Assembly: GCF_016458205.1 (NCBI RefSeq)
Contig: NZ_JAEMED010000012.1
Location: forward strand, 1 to 50,085
Source of the DNA: Streptococcus sp. 121
GTDB lineage: Bacteria > Bacillota > Bacilli > Lactobacillales > Streptococcaceae
Reading direction: 5' to 3'
DNA: 50,085 bases
The notes under the pieces were generated by a model. It made no database searches, was not told the origin of the DNA, and saw nothing but the letters and a program-made list of their open reading frames with translations. The position numbers were made by a program, and so were the translations under genes. The stretch's first letter is position 1. Each line of letters begins with the position of its first letter. Positions 17,584 to 26,947 of this stretch are shown here, one piece after another.

Positions 17584-18318
17584 TCATACCATTTTATTTC
17601 CTGATTCGGAATGCTTCTGCTCTTCTTCCCGTTCTTTGCGGTATTGATTCAAGGCATCCCGCCAAAAAGAGGTCTCCTCTGGTCCAATCGGACGAATCAC
17701 ACGGCAAGGGTTTCCTCCTGCTATAGTCTTTTAGTTTGCTTTTAGTACAAGGCAGCGAGTCGCAGGCAGTACCAAAGTACGGCAAGACGAGCTAACACAG
17801 TAATAAAAGATAAACTAAAAGAGTATAACACCCCACTTGGGACATCCTTGGTCACCACAGACCCCGAAGCTAGAACCGTGTCGGAACCAATCGACACCCA
17901 ATCCAAACCCGGTCTCCAATCGATACTGGTCGGGCTGTTTCCAAACCAGTGGACCGCACTTCCGCATCCAGGGGATGATTTGCGGTATAGATAGACACGT
18001 GTGGACCAAGCAGCACCTGGTCTCCAATTCGTACTTCTTGGGCGTCCAAGATGGCCAAACCTGTGTTGGCGTAGCAAGACTGACCAAAAAGATTCGATCC
18101 CCATGATCAAAGTAGATTGGAGGTGTCAGGACTAAATCTTCTGGAGCTTGCCCCAGACAAGCACGAACACCATCCAAAGACTCTTTATCCTCCCAAAAGC
18201 GGGAGTGGTTAAAAACCCATTGGGCCTCTTGCATCCGTTTCCAGGAAAGATCTTCCATGGCCATTGGATTGTAGACCTGACCTGCCATCATTCGTTTCCA
18301 TTCTCATTTTTGAACCAT
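17584..18318 (-). pseudogene. maa: Maltose/galactoside O-acetyltransferase, disrupted
   Basis: The left-handed beta-helix acetyltransferase is recognisable in pieces on the minus strand: MMAGQVYNP and TPPIYFDHGDRIF; then, one frame over, LAILDAQEVRIGDQVLLGP and VSIYTANHPLDAEVRS; then VSIGSDTVLASGSVVTKDVPSGVL; and finally GGNPCRVIRPIGPEETSFWRDAL. Four lesions are seen. An in-frame TGA at codon 5 (18304-18306) follows an ATG (18318) with a good GGAGG site. One base is lost in an A run (18086-18090). About 22-25 bases (roughly eight codons) are missing after the WIG motif near 17900. A BOX-like element is inserted at 17722-17827. Removing the element and one TA joins GVL to AGGNPCR in frame. No active product is expected. 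Confidence 0.9.
17722..17827 (+). repeat. BOX-like element, copy 3, inside the maa pseudogene
   Basis: It has the same tips (TATAGTC and GAGTATA) and modules as the other short-centre copies. The surrounding gene shows that the insertion target was a TA in GTGTTAGCAGG on the gene strand, now present on both sides of the element. Confidence 0.92.
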
Positions 18319-18388
18319 AGATAATCTCTCCTCCTCTCACTCTACCAACCCTAGTGATTGAAAAACACGGTTAGTACAAAAAACGCTC

Positions 18389-19507
18389 TTAATCATACTG
18401 CCTCAAAAATTCAGAAAGAGCTTCCAGTCCCTTTTCCAAAATCTCAGTTCGGGTACAATAACCTAAACGGGCATAGCCAGGCATATCAAATCGATTTCCC
18501 GGTACTAATAAGACACCTGTCTCTTTCAATAGCCGGATACAAAATCGCTCAGTTTCCTCAGAAACATCCAACTTGATAAAAGAAGTAGAGACATGTCGAG
18601 GCGGAACCCAAGAAACCCGTGGCTCCTGAGCCACCCAATCCTTAACAAGTTTCAAATTGTGGTCCACAATCTGCCGATTTCGTTCCAAAATTTCCTTTTT
18701 GTGTTTGAGCACGTGTGTAGCGATAAAATCATCAAAAACACCTGCACAAATCATGGTGTAATCCCGGTACTTACGGAATAAATCGGATAATTCGTCATTG
18801 GCAATAATCCAGCCGACACGAACTCCTGGTACAGAGTAAGTTTTCGAGACACTATTGGTGGAGATGCCTTTCTCATACAGATCAAAGATAGGGGGGACGT
18901 CAATCCCATCTTCCAAAGGTTGATAGACCTCATCCGATAGAATGTAGGCTCCAACCTCACGCGCAATCTCCACCAGTTCTTCTAAATAGTTTCGATCCAT
19001 GAACGCCCCCGTTGGATTATTGGCATTATTGATACAAATAAGCTTGGTATCTGGCCGAATTATATTTCTTAATTCCTCCAGAGATGGAAGCCACTGATCG
19101 GCTTCTTGAATTCGCCAAAGACTTACTTCAGCTCCAAAGGAACGTGGAATATCCACTAGCTGCTGGTAAGTTGGATACATGGAAATCACGTGGTCTCCTG
19201 GCTTCACTAAGGCATAGAGAGCCAAATAATTAGCTCCTGTGGCTCCATTGGTCTGGAGAATTTGATTCGGTTTCGCCTTTTGATAGAGCTTGGCCACCTG
19301 CTCCTTGAATCCCGGAGACCCTTCAATCCAACCATAATTCATCGTTTTCACCAATACCTGGTTTAGAAGTTCTTCCTTTCCCGACGATCCCAGCGTTAGG
19401 ATCTCTTCTAAGGTCATCGAAGCAATAGACGAACCCGCAATATCATAGACCGCTTCATTTTCCCAAACGTTTAACCACTCCTCGACACCAAATGCCTGAA
19501 TGTCCAT
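18389..19507 (-). CDS. arcT: Aminotransferase of the arginine deiminase cluster (ArcT)
   Basis: This 372-residue fold-type I PLP aminotransferase is the last gene of the arc region. Seen: NNANNPTGAFM, the PLP-binding DEVYQPL, the lysine motif SVSKTYSVPGVRVGWI, and the C-terminal PGNRFDMPGYARLGYC arginine region. ArcT proteins accompany streptococcal ADI operons; their substrate is not firmly known. It may have its own promoter: TTGCGG and TATAAT lie 18 bases apart at 19529-19558, overlapping the hairpin that follows pepV. Confidence 0.88.
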   Translation of the reverse strand: MDIQAFGVEEWLNVWENEAVYDIAGSSIASMTLEEILTLGSSGKEELLNQVLVKTMNYGWIEGSPGFKEQVAKLYQKAKPNQILQTNGATGANYLALYALVKPGDHVISMYPTYQQLVDIPRSFGAEVSLWRIQEADQWLPSLEELRNIIRPDTKLICINNANNPTGAFMDRNYLEELVEIAREVGAYILSDEVYQPLEDGIDVPPIFDLYEKGISTNSVSKTYSVPGVRVGWIIANDELSDLFRKYRDYTMICAGVFDDFIATHVLKHKKEILERNRQIVDHNLKLVKDWVAQEPRVSWVPPRHVSTSFIKLDVSEETERFCIRLLKETGVLLVPGNRFDMPGYARLGYCTRTEILEKGLEALSEFLRQYD

Positions 19508-19528
19508 CAGCTTTTCTCCTTTTTCTCC

Positions 19529-19558
19529 ATTATAAAATAAAGAAGTAGATTACCGCAA
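19529..19558 (-). promoter_or_regulatory. Candidate arcT promoter
   Basis: On the minus strand TTGCGG (19553-19558) and TATAAT (19529-19534) have an 18-base spacer and the ATG follows 22 bases later. The -35 lies in the loop of the pepV terminator hairpin. Confidence 0.5.
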
Positions 19559-19570
19559 TCTACTTCTTGA
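19538..19570 (-). terminator. Hairpin/terminator between pepV and arcT
   Basis: A perfect 12-bp stem (AAGAAGTAGATT / AATCTACTTCTT, loop ACCGC) is followed on the minus strand by TTATTTTAT, an imperfect T run. It could reduce readthrough into arcT. Confidence 0.65.
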
Positions 19571-19581
19571 AAAAATGAAAA

Positions 19582-20922
19582 CTATTCCGCAGCGAGGCGG
19601 TAAATGGCTTCAGCATAAATATCCATTGTCTTGTAGAGATCTTCTAAAGGCATGCGTTCATTTTCCTGATGTTCCGTTTGCTCAGTGCCTGGGAAGCAGG
19701 CCCCAAAAGCTACACAATTTGGCATCGTCCGAGCAAAGGTCGCTCCTCCAGAAGAAATCGGTTGACTGGTCAAGTCACCTGTCTTAGCTTGATAAACAGA
19801 CATAAGCGTTGATACTAGCTGACTGTCGAGTGGCACATACAAAGAAGGAAGGTAATCGTATTCTTCATAGATCAAACCACAGGCTTGCGCTTTGGCTTGT
19901 AGTGTAGACACAAGTGCCTCTTTATCCGCAGTTACAGGAATTCGAATATCTAAACGAATTTCTGATTTCTTGGCATTAATACTGAGACCCGCAATGTTGA
20001 AGCTCAACGTCCCTGACGGTTCATCAGAGATATTCCCAAATAGATTAAATCCAGTGGCATCTTCTCCAATTGCATGCACAATAAAATCTAGAGTCGGGTG
20101 GCTTTCAAAACGTTCTAGGGCCTTAGCTAGACGGACAATAGCATTAATCCCCTCTGCAGCATCTTTGGAATGCCGAGAAATTCCAAGGACGGTGACTTGA
20201 TCCTCCTGAGTCTCATACTCAAATCCTGCTTGATTTAATTCTGAAATAACACCCGCTAACAAGTGTCCAGAGTAACTAGCCTTAGCAGGCACGACATTGT
20301 AGGCTGTTCCAGCTTCCACACTCAAAGAAGCATGACCTGGACCCAGCAACTTAGCCTGCAATAAGCCTTTCTCCGCGTAGGTCAAAGGGAAAGAAGAGTC
20401 GGGCGCAAACCCCATTGTCGCAACTTCTTCCAACTGGTTATAGCGGTTCATGCAACGCCACAAGGTCTCCTCATCCGTCCCAAAAATGAAACGAACCCGT
20501 TTCTTAAATTGAACACCTGTATCTAGCAGGGCTTTTACCGCAAATAAGGCCGCCATAGATGGACCTTTATCATCCTGAACTCCTCGCCCAATGAGATGAT
20601 CCCCCTGTATCACAGCTTCAAAGGGAGGTGTTTGCCATTGACGCAGATCCCCAGCAGGTACCACATCTAAATGACAAAGAATAGCCAACAGTTCCTCTCC
20701 TTGTCCAATTTCAGCATAACCATAGTAACCTTCAGGATCCAAATAAGTCTTAAATCCCATTTGCTCCGTCATGCCCAACGTATATTCCAATACATCCTGG
20801 ATTGCACGACCAAATGGAGTCCCTGCTTGATTTTCCTGTAAAACAGACGGGAAAGCAACTAGTTCTTGAATCGCTTGAATACACGCCTTTTGATGTGATG
20901 GTTGAATAAAACTCGTTTTCAT
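19582..20922 (-). CDS. pepV: M20-family dipeptidase (PepV/Sapep type) of the ADI cluster
   Basis: This 446-residue M20 metallopeptidase carries LAILCHLDVVPAGD (metal-binding His-Asp), GRGVQDDKGPSMAALFA (bridging Asp) and FGTDEET (catalytic Glu), plus the SSGGATFARTMPNCVAFG ligand region near the C terminus. The start at 20922 is set by AAGGAGGAGTCA before the ATG; a TTG five codons upstream lies inside the ribosome site and is rejected. Such peptidases are common in streptococcal arc operons and may release arginine from peptides for the ADI pathway (inference). Confidence 0.9.
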   Translation of the reverse strand: MKTSFIQPSHQKACIQAIQELVAFPSVLQENQAGTPFGRAIQDVLEYTLGMTEQMGFKTYLDPEGYYGYAEIGQGEELLAILCHLDVVPAGDLRQWQTPPFEAVIQGDHLIGRGVQDDKGPSMAALFAVKALLDTGVQFKKRVRFIFGTDEETLWRCMNRYNQLEEVATMGFAPDSSFPLTYAEKGLLQAKLLGPGHASLSVEAGTAYNVVPAKASYSGHLLAGVISELNQAGFEYETQEDQVTVLGISRHSKDAAEGINAIVRLAKALERFESHPTLDFIVHAIGEDATGFNLFGNISDEPSGTLSFNIAGLSINAKKSEIRLDIRIPVTADKEALVSTLQAKAQACGLIYEEYDYLPSLYVPLDSQLVSTLMSVYQAKTGDLTSQPISSGGATFARTMPNCVAFGACFPGTEQTEHQENERMPLEDLYKTMDIYAEAIYRLAAE

Positions 20923-20962
20923 TGACTCCTCCTTCAATATCCGAAAAAGAAATAAGCGCTAA

Positions 20963-21145
20963 TACTCATTGGATTTCAACTTCTGACTTTATCAAGCCTC
21001 TTTGATGAACTTACTGATTGCGTGCCTTGCACGCTTAATTGATAATATTCAACAGGTCCTTTGACCTGTTGAACTACCGTCATCGGCTTTCTTCGCCATC
21101 TTTTTGATATTCCGCGAGTATTCTGATTTTGAAATTCGTTAAGTA
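20963..21145 (+). repeat. RUP-like element, long form, copy C
   Basis: This 183-base copy is complete: left tip TACTCATTGGATTTCAACTTCTGAC, modules TTATCAAGCCTCTTTGATGAACTTAC and TTGCGTGCCTTGCACGC, dyad CAACAGGTC-CTTT-GACCTGTTG, and right tip TTCTGATTTTGAAATTCGTTAAGTA. It fills the gap between arcD and pepV and serves here as the reference copy for reading nested insertions in other copies. Confidence 0.8.
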
Positions 21146-21168
21146 TACCATTATTCTAACATAGAAGG

Positions 21169-21217
21169 AAAAACTGAGCCGGATTTCGCCTGCTAATAGA
21201 CAAAATCTGACCCAGAA
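21169..21217 (-). terminator. Terminator after arcD
   Basis: On the minus strand CTGGGTCAGATTT pairs with AAATCCGGCTCAG (wobbles and one mismatch) and is followed by TTTTTCC. Confidence 0.7.
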
Positions 21218-21223
21218 TTTCAA

Positions 21224-22726
21224 CTAGAAGAAGGTCGCAATAGCCAAGATTGCCATTGAAACAACCATGATTCCCGCTACCAACTTACCGACATATTTAT
21301 ACCAAGTGCCAATTTCAATACGACCAAGGGCCAAGGCCCCCATAACAATACCTGAGGTTGGAGCCACCAAGTTCAAGACACCAGATGCAGCTTGGAAAGC
21401 TGTAATCACCAAGCTAGCTGGCACATTTACAAACTCAGCAAGTGGTGCCATAATTCCCATAGAAGCTCCTGCAAGACCAGAGGTTGATGGAATCAAGAAA
21501 GACATTGGTAGATAGAAAAGGTAAGTCAAGATGATGAATGCTTGTGAAGACAAACCTTTCAAGCCTGCTTCACCCATGTGAAGAATTGTAGCAGTAATCA
21601 TACCGTCGTTCATGATTACTTGAATACCACGCGCAATCGCACAAATCAAGGCTACACTAAAGATATCTGCAGCACCAAACATAAAGGATTTCACCAAACG
21701 TTCTTCACTCATACCGTAGACTAAACCAACGATAATTCCTGCGATCCCAAAGAGCATCGCTCCTTCTGGGAAGTACCAAGTACCCAAAGCCGCAGTCGAA
21801 GAACCAATCACTTGACCAATAACTGGAATGCCAATTAACCATTCATTAAATTGAGTAAAGACTGTTACACCCAAATCTTCCCATGGAATAAAGCTGCAAA
21901 TCATGAGAACAAAGGTTAGGACAAAGACCCACAATACCCGTTTCTGTGCTGGAGTCAATTCTGCATTCACTTCTTGGGTAGATGAAACATTAAAGTATTT
22001 CATATCCGCTTCCCTTTGTTTGTAAACTAGGGACTTGGTTGGATCGTTTCTCACTTTTTCTGCGTAATTAGCAACGAAGACGATCCCCATCAAGAGAGTA
22101 ACTACAAAGAAAACTAAACGCCAAATCATACCATCCGCAACACTGACACCTGCAGCATCAGAAGCCACAACTGTCGCAAACGGGTTTACGGTAGAGGCCA
22201 AACACCCAATTTGAGAACCCAGTAAAATGATCGCAACACCAGTAATGCTGTCAAAACCAACTGCCATCATAACCGGAATCAAGAGTGGGTAGAAAGCCAT
22301 GGTTTCCTCACCCATTCCATAGGTTGAACCACCTAGGGCAAACAAAGGCATGAGCACGTAAATCAACCATTTTTCTCGACCCTTAAAACGATTTACAATT
22401 GATGCAATCCCAACATCTAGCGCACCTGTTTCATTTACAACTCCAAGGAACGCCCCAACCATAATGATAAAGAAGGCTACACTAATCGCCGCATCTGTTG
22501 CCCCATGACCAAGCATGGCCCGTACCGGAGCCATAAAGACATCATAAATCCCTTGCGGATTTTGCGCTACCTTCTCATAGGTACCTGCCACCAAATTCCC
22601 TGCATCATCTACTTGATACTGACCAGCTGGAATAATCCATGTCATCACAGCCATAAGGGCAATAATGAGCATCAATATTGTGTATGATGAAGGCAATTTA
22701 AAGCCTCTTTTTTCATCTTCGCTCAT
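21224..22726 (-). CDS. arcD: Arginine:ornithine antiporter of the YfcC/ArcD family
   Basis: This 500-residue protein has about 12 hydrophobic segments and belongs to the C4-dicarboxylate/YfcC superfamily used as ArcD in streptococci. Seen: PSSYTILMLIIALMAVMTWIIPAGQYQ at the N terminus, GGSTYGMGEETMAFYPLLIPVM, and LMICSFIPWEDLGV. It exchanges external arginine for internal ornithine, which makes the ADI pathway energy-neutral for transport (family knowledge). AGGAGGTTTTTGCA precedes the start. The 275 bases between it and arcC contain no recognised gene. Confidence 0.92.
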   Translation of the reverse strand: MSEDEKRGFKLPSSYTILMLIIALMAVMTWIIPAGQYQVDDAGNLVAGTYEKVAQNPQGIYDVFMAPVRAMLGHGATDAAISVAFFIIMVGAFLGVVNETGALDVGIASIVNRFKGREKWLIYVLMPLFALGGSTYGMGEETMAFYPLLIPVMMAVGFDSITGVAIILLGSQIGCLASTVNPFATVVASDAAGVSVADGMIWRLVFFVVTLLMGIVFVANYAEKVRNDPTKSLVYKQREADMKYFNVSSTQEVNAELTPAQKRVLWVFVLTFVLMICSFIPWEDLGVTVFTQFNEWLIGIPVIGQVIGSSTAALGTWYFPEGAMLFGIAGIIVGLVYGMSEERLVKSFMFGAADIFSVALICAIARGIQVIMNDGMITATILHMGEAGLKGLSSQAFIILTYLFYLPMSFLIPSTSGLAGASMGIMAPLAEFVNVPASLVITAFQAASGVLNLVAPTSGIVMGALALGRIEIGTWYKYVGKLVAGIMVVSMAILAIATFF

Positions 22727-23001
22727 TGCAAAAACCTCCTATACAATTTTTCTTTTCCAGGAAAAACATATCCGGAATGACCAAGCCAAATATCCACCTA
22801 TCTTCAAGAGATGACATGCTCTTCCAGTAGCCGTTATCCTGAAAACATTGCTTATAGATAGATACTTGACCAGGAAATAGATGTGTGGAGAGCAAAATCC
22901 TTTGACGCCATCACTCCCCATTTTCATCTATTTGTCACTCTTTCTAATGAAACACTACAAGCAGAAGGCTTCAACCTATGAAAACCTCTCCTCCAAGGGC
23001 T

Positions 23002-23949
23002 TTAACCTTTGACAATAATCGTACCACTATCCGATTCAATGAGAGCTCCCAAATTTTCCAAGGATGTAATCACTGCCTTAGATTCTGGCTTGTTGTTCAC
23101 AAAAGCAATAGCTGCCTCAACTTTTGGCAACATAGAACCAGGAGCGAACTGCTCTTCTTGGATATACTGTTCCAATTCAGCAACGGTTACTTGCTCCAAT
23201 TTAGCTTGATCTGGTTTATTAAAGTTCACAAACACATAATCCACACCTGTTAAAACAATAAAGAGATCCGCATCCACTAGCTCTGCCAAGGTCTGTGATG
23301 CAAAGTCTTTATCAATAACCGCTTCAACACCCGTCAAAGTACCGTCTTCTTCTTGAATGACTGGAACACCGCCTCCACCAGCAGCAATGACAACACCACC
23401 AGCTTCTAATAAAGTGCGAATAGCCCCAATTTCTTTAATCCCAACTGGCTTTGGAGAAGCGACAACTTTTCGCCAACCACGACCAGAGTCTTCTTTAAAG
23501 GTTGCTCCGGTTTTAGCCACTTCAGCTTTTGCTTCTTCCTCTGTGTAGAAGGGACCAATAGGTTTGGAAAGATTTTCAAAGGCTGGATCTGCTTTGTCCA
23601 CCACAACTTGGGTAATGACAGAAGCCACTTCTTTGTTAATTCCTTCTTTGGTCAATTCATTTTCCAAAGCATTTTGTAGCCAGAAGCCAATAGATCCTTC
23701 CGTCATGGCTACAAGGGAATCCAGTGGGAAAGCAGGATTTTTTTCAGAATCCGCTGCCAAATTTTGTAGTAACAAGTTTCCAACTTGGGGGCCATTTCCA
23801 TGGGTGATGATCAACTCATCCCCATTCTTAATTAATTTCACCAAATGTTTGGCGGTTTCCACCAAAGCTGCTTTCTGAGCTGCTGCAGATGGATCTGAAG
23901 AAAGGATGGCATTTCCTCCTAAAGCGACAACAATTTTACGGTTTGCCAT
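23002..23949 (-). CDS. arcC: Carbamate kinase
   Basis: This 315-residue amino-acid kinase fold enzyme transfers phosphate from carbamoyl phosphate to ADP, the ATP-yielding step of the ADI pathway. Seen: [13 protein letters not shown] at the N terminus, [42 protein letters not shown] and [30 protein letters not shown] precedes the ATG. It is separated from arcB by about 620 bases of repeats and a terminator-like hairpin, whereas the genes are normally close together. Confidence 0.96.
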   Translation of the reverse strand: MANRKIVVALGGNAILSSDPSAAAQKAALVETAKHLVKLIKNGDELIITHGNGPQVGNLLLQNLAADSEKNPAFPLDSLVAMTEGSIGFWLQNALENELTKEGINKEVASVITQVVVDKADPAFENLSKPIGPFYTEEEAKAEVAKTGATFKEDSGRGWRKVVASPKPVGIKEIGAIRTLLEAGGVVIAAGGGGVPVIQEEDGTLTGVEAVIDKDFASQTLAELVDADLFIVLTGVDYVFVNFNKPDQAKLEQVTVAELEQYIQEEQFAPGSMLPKVEAAIAFVNNKPESKAVITSLENLGALIESDSGTIIVKG

Positions 23950-23975
23950 GAATGATTCTCCTTCTTTTTTACATT

Positions 23976-24132
23976 TACTCTTTTAGTTTATCTTTTTTTA
24001 CTGTGTTAGCTCGTCTTGCCGTACTTATTTGAAACTTTCTTCAAAAGTTTTATCAGCAAGCTCAAAATCTCCCTCAAGATTTTGAGCTGTCTGCGACTCG
24101 CTGCCTTGTACTAAAAGCAAACTAAAAGACTA
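23976..24132 (-). repeat. BOX-like element with long centre, copy 4
   Basis: The outer arms are the same as in other copies, but the centre has a boxB-like module containing GAAACTTTCTTCAAAAGTTTTATCAGC and CTCAAAATCTCCCTCAAGATTTTGAGC (itself an inverted repeat). It is 157 bases long, TACTC to GACTA. Confidence 0.85.
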
Positions 24133-24138
24133 TAATAG

Positions 24139-24182
24139 GAAAAAGAGGGCTAGGCTAAGGCCTGCCTCGCCCTCAAAAAATG
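24139..24182 (-). terminator. Terminator between arcB and arcC
   Basis: GAGGGC.AGGC and GCCT.GCCCTC form a GC-rich stem, with six A on one side and, on the minus strand, TTTTTCC after the stem. It lies between the two long BOX-like copies, in the arcB-to-arcC direction. Confidence 0.7.
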
Positions 24183-24188
24183 GGATCA

Positions 24189-24346
24189 TACTCTTTTAGT
24201 TTATCTTTTGTTGCTGTGTTAGCTCGTCTTGCCGTACTTATTTGAAACTTTCTTCAAAAGTTTTATCAGCAAGCTCAAAATCTCCCTCAAGATTTTGAGC
24301 TGTCTACGATTCGCTGCCTTGTACTAAAAGTAAACTAAAAGACTCT
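24189..24346 (-). repeat. BOX-like element with long centre, copy 5
   Basis: It is nearly identical to copy 4 along its whole length, including the boxB-like centre. The right tip reads GACTCTA instead of GACTATA, where it abuts the next element. A tandem pair in the same orientation is unusual. Confidence 0.85.
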
Positions 24347-24348
24347 AA

Positions 24349-24566
24349 TACTCATTACATTTCAAAATCTGAATCTGTTACTCCTCTTCGTCGAACCCCT
24401 TTGATTGCGTGCCTTGCACGCTTTAGCGATAATATTCAACAGGTCTCCCAGACCTGTTGAACTATCTTCATCGGATTGATTGCAAGCGATGCTTGCTTCA
24501 TGACCTATAAATTTTAATCCAATTCCTGGATTAAAATTCATTTCAGATTTCGAACTGTTTCGAGTA
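24349..24566 (+). repeat. RUP-like element, composite form, copy D
   Basis: The tips are those of the short form (TACTCATTACATTTCAAAATCTGAA and TTTCAGATTTCGAACTGTTTCGAGTA), but the middle holds the long-form dyad CAACAGGTCT-CCCAGACCTGTTG and two further small hairpins (GCAAGCGATGCTTGC and TTTTAATCC..GGATTAAAA). It ends seven bases from the arcB stop. Confidence 0.75.
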
Positions 24567-24572
24567 TAAGGG

Positions 24573-25586
24573 TTATACTTTAGGAATAAAGAGATTTCCC
24601 AAGGTTGCTGCCATAACGGCTTTGATAGTGTGCATCCGGTTTTCCGCTTGGTCAAAGTGACGAGCGTGTGAGCTATGGAAGACTTCATCTGTTACTTCCA
24701 TTTCTTCTACACCAAATTTTTCCGCAACATCTTTACCATAAACAGTATTGGTATCGTGGAAAGCCGGCAAGCAGTGCAAGAAAATCAAATCATCGTTACC
24801 TGCAAGTTTTACTAAATCCATATTCACTTGGTAGGGTTGAAGCAATTCAACACGTTCTTTGAACTTGTCTTCTTCACCCATTGACACCCATACGTCAGTG
24901 TAGAGTACATCAGCACCTGGGATAGCTTCTTCAGCCTTGTCACTGACTAAGATTTTGGCACCAGATTCTTTTGCGAATCCTTCTGCCAATTCCACAACTT
25001 CCGGAGCTGGGAATAGTTCTTTTGGAGAAAAGATGCGTACATTTACACCCAAAATGGCACCGGTAACCAAAAGAGAGTTGGCAACGTTGTTACGTCCGTC
25101 TCCACAGTATACAAGATTGATACCTTCTAGGCGACCAAAGTTTTCTTTTACAGTCAAATAGTCTGCCAACATTTGAGTTGGGTGCCAAGCATCTGTCAGA
25201 CCATTCCAAACCGGTACACCTGAGTGTTCTGCTAATTCTTCTACCATTTCTTGGCTAAAGCCACGGAATTCGATTCCGTCGAACATACGGCCAAGAACTT
25301 TTGCAGTATCTTCAGTTGATTCTTTTTTACCCAATTGGATGTCATTGGCACCAAGATATTCTGGATGTGCACCAAGGTCTACAGCTGCAACTGTGAAGGC
25401 TGCACGAGTACGAGTAGAAGTTTTTTCGAACAAGAGAGCAATATTTTTACCTTCTAGGTAGCGGTGAGGAACTCCACGTTTTTTCAAATCTTTCAAATGA
25501 GCTGAAAAATCAATAAGGTATTCAAGTTCAGCGCGAGAGAAATCTTTTTCTGCTAGAAAACTACGGTTTTGAAATACTTGTGACAT
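24573..25586 (-). CDS. arcB: Catabolic ornithine carbamoyltransferase
   Basis: This 337-residue enzyme phosphorolyses citrulline to ornithine and carbamoyl phosphate in the ADI pathway. Seen: the carbamoyl phosphate-binding [12 protein letters not shown] near residue 55, the [11 protein letters not shown] motif, [14 protein letters not shown] and the ornithine-binding [10 protein letters not shown]. Its position directly after arcA, rather than in an arginine biosynthesis cluster, points to the catabolic enzyme. AAGGAAAAAAC precedes the ATG. Confidence 0.96.
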   Translation of the reverse strand: MSQVFQNRSFLAEKDFSRAELEYLIDFSAHLKDLKKRGVPHRYLEGKNIALLFEKTSTRTRAAFTVAAVDLGAHPEYLGANDIQLGKKESTEDTAKVLGRMFDGIEFRGFSQEMVEELAEHSGVPVWNGLTDAWHPTQMLADYLTVKENFGRLEGINLVYCGDGRNNVANSLLVTGAILGVNVRIFSPKELFPAPEVVELAEGFAKESGAKILVSDKAEEAIPGADVLYTDVWVSMGEEDKFKERVELLQPYQVNMDLVKLAGNDDLIFLHCLPAFHDTNTVYGKDVAEKFGVEEMEVTDEVFHSSHARHFDQAENRMHTIKAVMAATLGNLFIPKV

Positions 25587-25605
25587 GTTTTTTCCTTTCT
25601 TTTCC

Positions 25606-26844
25606 TTAAGCTAAATCTTCCCGTTCAAATGGCATGGACATACAACGAGGTCCACCACGTCCACGAACCAATTCACTTCCACCAATCTTGATTAAACGGA
25701 GTCCTTTAGATTCCAAGATCGCATTGGTAATGGTGTTCCGTTTGTAAACAACAACGACACCTGGAGCAACAGTGAGGGTGTTAGAACCATCGTTCCATTG
25801 TTCACGGCCTGCTGCAACTAAGCTATCGCCGCCACAGCGAATCAAATCAACGGATTCCAAACCAAGGGCATCGGCCAAGACCTTGTCCAATTCACCAAAT
25901 TCTTGTTCGATGTGCAGCTGACCATCTTCATAGGTTACAGCATACACTTTCAAGTCCCCTTCAATTTCAGGGTGAATGGTGAATTTATCATAGTCAACCA
26001 TGGTGAAAACAGTATCTAAGTGCATGAATTTACGGTTATTTGCAAATTCAAAGGCTAAAACTTTCTTGAAGCCAAGGTTTTTTTCAAAGATGTTAACCAA
26101 GAGTTTTTCAATGGAGGCAGCATCTGTCCGTTGAGAGATTCCAACTGCCAAGACATCTTTAGAGAGGACCAACTCATCCCCACCTTCGATACGAGTGGTT
26201 TCGTCCCGTGAATAAACCATCGGAACTTTGTTACCACCATAGACTGGATGGTGTTGGAAGATGTACTTACCATACAGAGTTTCACGGTTCCGTGTTTCCG
26301 CATACATATGGTTGAGAGAAACCCCGTGTCCCATCGTAGCGAATGGATCGCGAGTAAAGTACAAGTTCGGCATAGGATCAACTGCGAATGGATAGTCGGA
26401 TTCAACCAAGTCGGTTAAACCACGCTCTTCTGCACTTAATTCTGGCAATTCTGCTTTTTGCACTCCAGCCATGGTCTTGTCAATCAATTCTTTTGGATCT
26501 TCAATAGCATCCAACAAAGCCTTAACGGCTTTCTTAGTAGCACGTCCACGAATATTCGCTTCTTCGATATACTCATCGATGAAAGCTTGACGAACTTCCT
26601 CATTTACAAGGGACTCTGCCGCCAGTTGTTCCAAATAGAGAACTTCGACTCCTTCATCCCGTAATTTTTGGGCAAATGCATCGTGCTCCCGCTGCGCCTC
26701 TTCCAAGAAAGGAATATCATCAAACAACATGCGTTCCAAGTAGTCCGGCATGAGGTTTTCCAATTCCTTGCCCGGCCTATGAAGCATTACTTTTTTCAGA
26801 CGACCAATTTCTGAAAAAACCTTAATGGGTTGTTCTTGGGCCAT
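25606..26844 (-). CDS. arcA: Arginine deiminase
   Basis: This 412-residue guanidino-modifying enzyme hydrolyses arginine to citrulline and ammonia, raising pH and protecting against acid. Seen: the N-terminal [34 protein letters not shown], the catalytic histidine region [12 protein letters not shown], and the nucleophile Cys401 in [15 protein letters not shown]. It is the first structural gene of the arc cluster. A cre-like sequence and a candidate Flp site lie upstream (separate entries). AGAGGTACGCAT precedes the ATG. Confidence 0.97.
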   Translation of the reverse strand: MAQEQPIKVFSEIGRLKKVMLHRPGKELENLMPDYLERMLFDDIPFLEEAQREHDAFAQKLRDEGVEVLYLEQLAAESLVNEEVRQAFIDEYIEEANIRGRATKKAVKALLDAIEDPKELIDKTMAGVQKAELPELSAEERGLTDLVESDYPFAVDPMPNLYFTRDPFATMGHGVSLNHMYAETRNRETLYGKYIFQHHPVYGGNKVPMVYSRDETTRIEGGDELVLSKDVLAVGISQRTDAASIEKLLVNIFEKNLGFKKVLAFEFANNRKFMHLDTVFTMVDYDKFTIHPEIEGDLKVYAVTYEDGQLHIEQEFGELDKVLADALGLESVDLIRCGGDSLVAAGREQWNDGSNTLTVAPGVVVVYKRNTITNAILESKGLRLIKIGGSELVRGRGGPRCMSMPFEREDLA

Positions 26845-26879
26845 ATGCGTACCTCTTTTCTTTGTTTTGGTAATTCCAT

Positions 26880-26893
26880 TGTAAGCGATTACG
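26880..26893 (+). promoter_or_regulatory. cre site upstream of arcA
   Basis: TGTAAGCGATTACG matches TGWAANCGNTNWCA at 13 of 14 positions. On the minus strand it overlaps TACAAT, a plausible arcA -10, so CcpA bound here would block transcription. Catabolite repression of ADI genes by CcpA is well known in streptococci. Confidence 0.65.
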
Positions 26894-26925
26894 GAATGGT
26901 TTTTTGGATAAAATCGACAATAGAA

Positions 26926-26947
26926 ATGTATATTTCATCACACTTTT
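26926..26947 (-). promoter_or_regulatory. Candidate Flp (Crp/Fnr-type) site for arcA
   Basis: The minus-strand TGTGATGAAATATACA resembles a TGTGA-N6-TCACA half-conserved dyad. If TACAAT in the cre region is the -10, the site centres near -63, a usual class I activator position. The second half-site is weak. Confidence 0.35.

Noticed and set aside
22727..23001. Possible gene remnant between arcC and arcD
   Set aside because: Two overlapping minus-strand frames of about 60 codons exist, but neither has a ribosome site or recognisable family residues.
23976..24346. CRISPR array or tandem repeat locus
   Set aside because: The two long repeats are 157-base BOX-like elements with terminal inverted repeats, and similar copies lie dispersed elsewhere; there are no short regular repeats with unique spacers.
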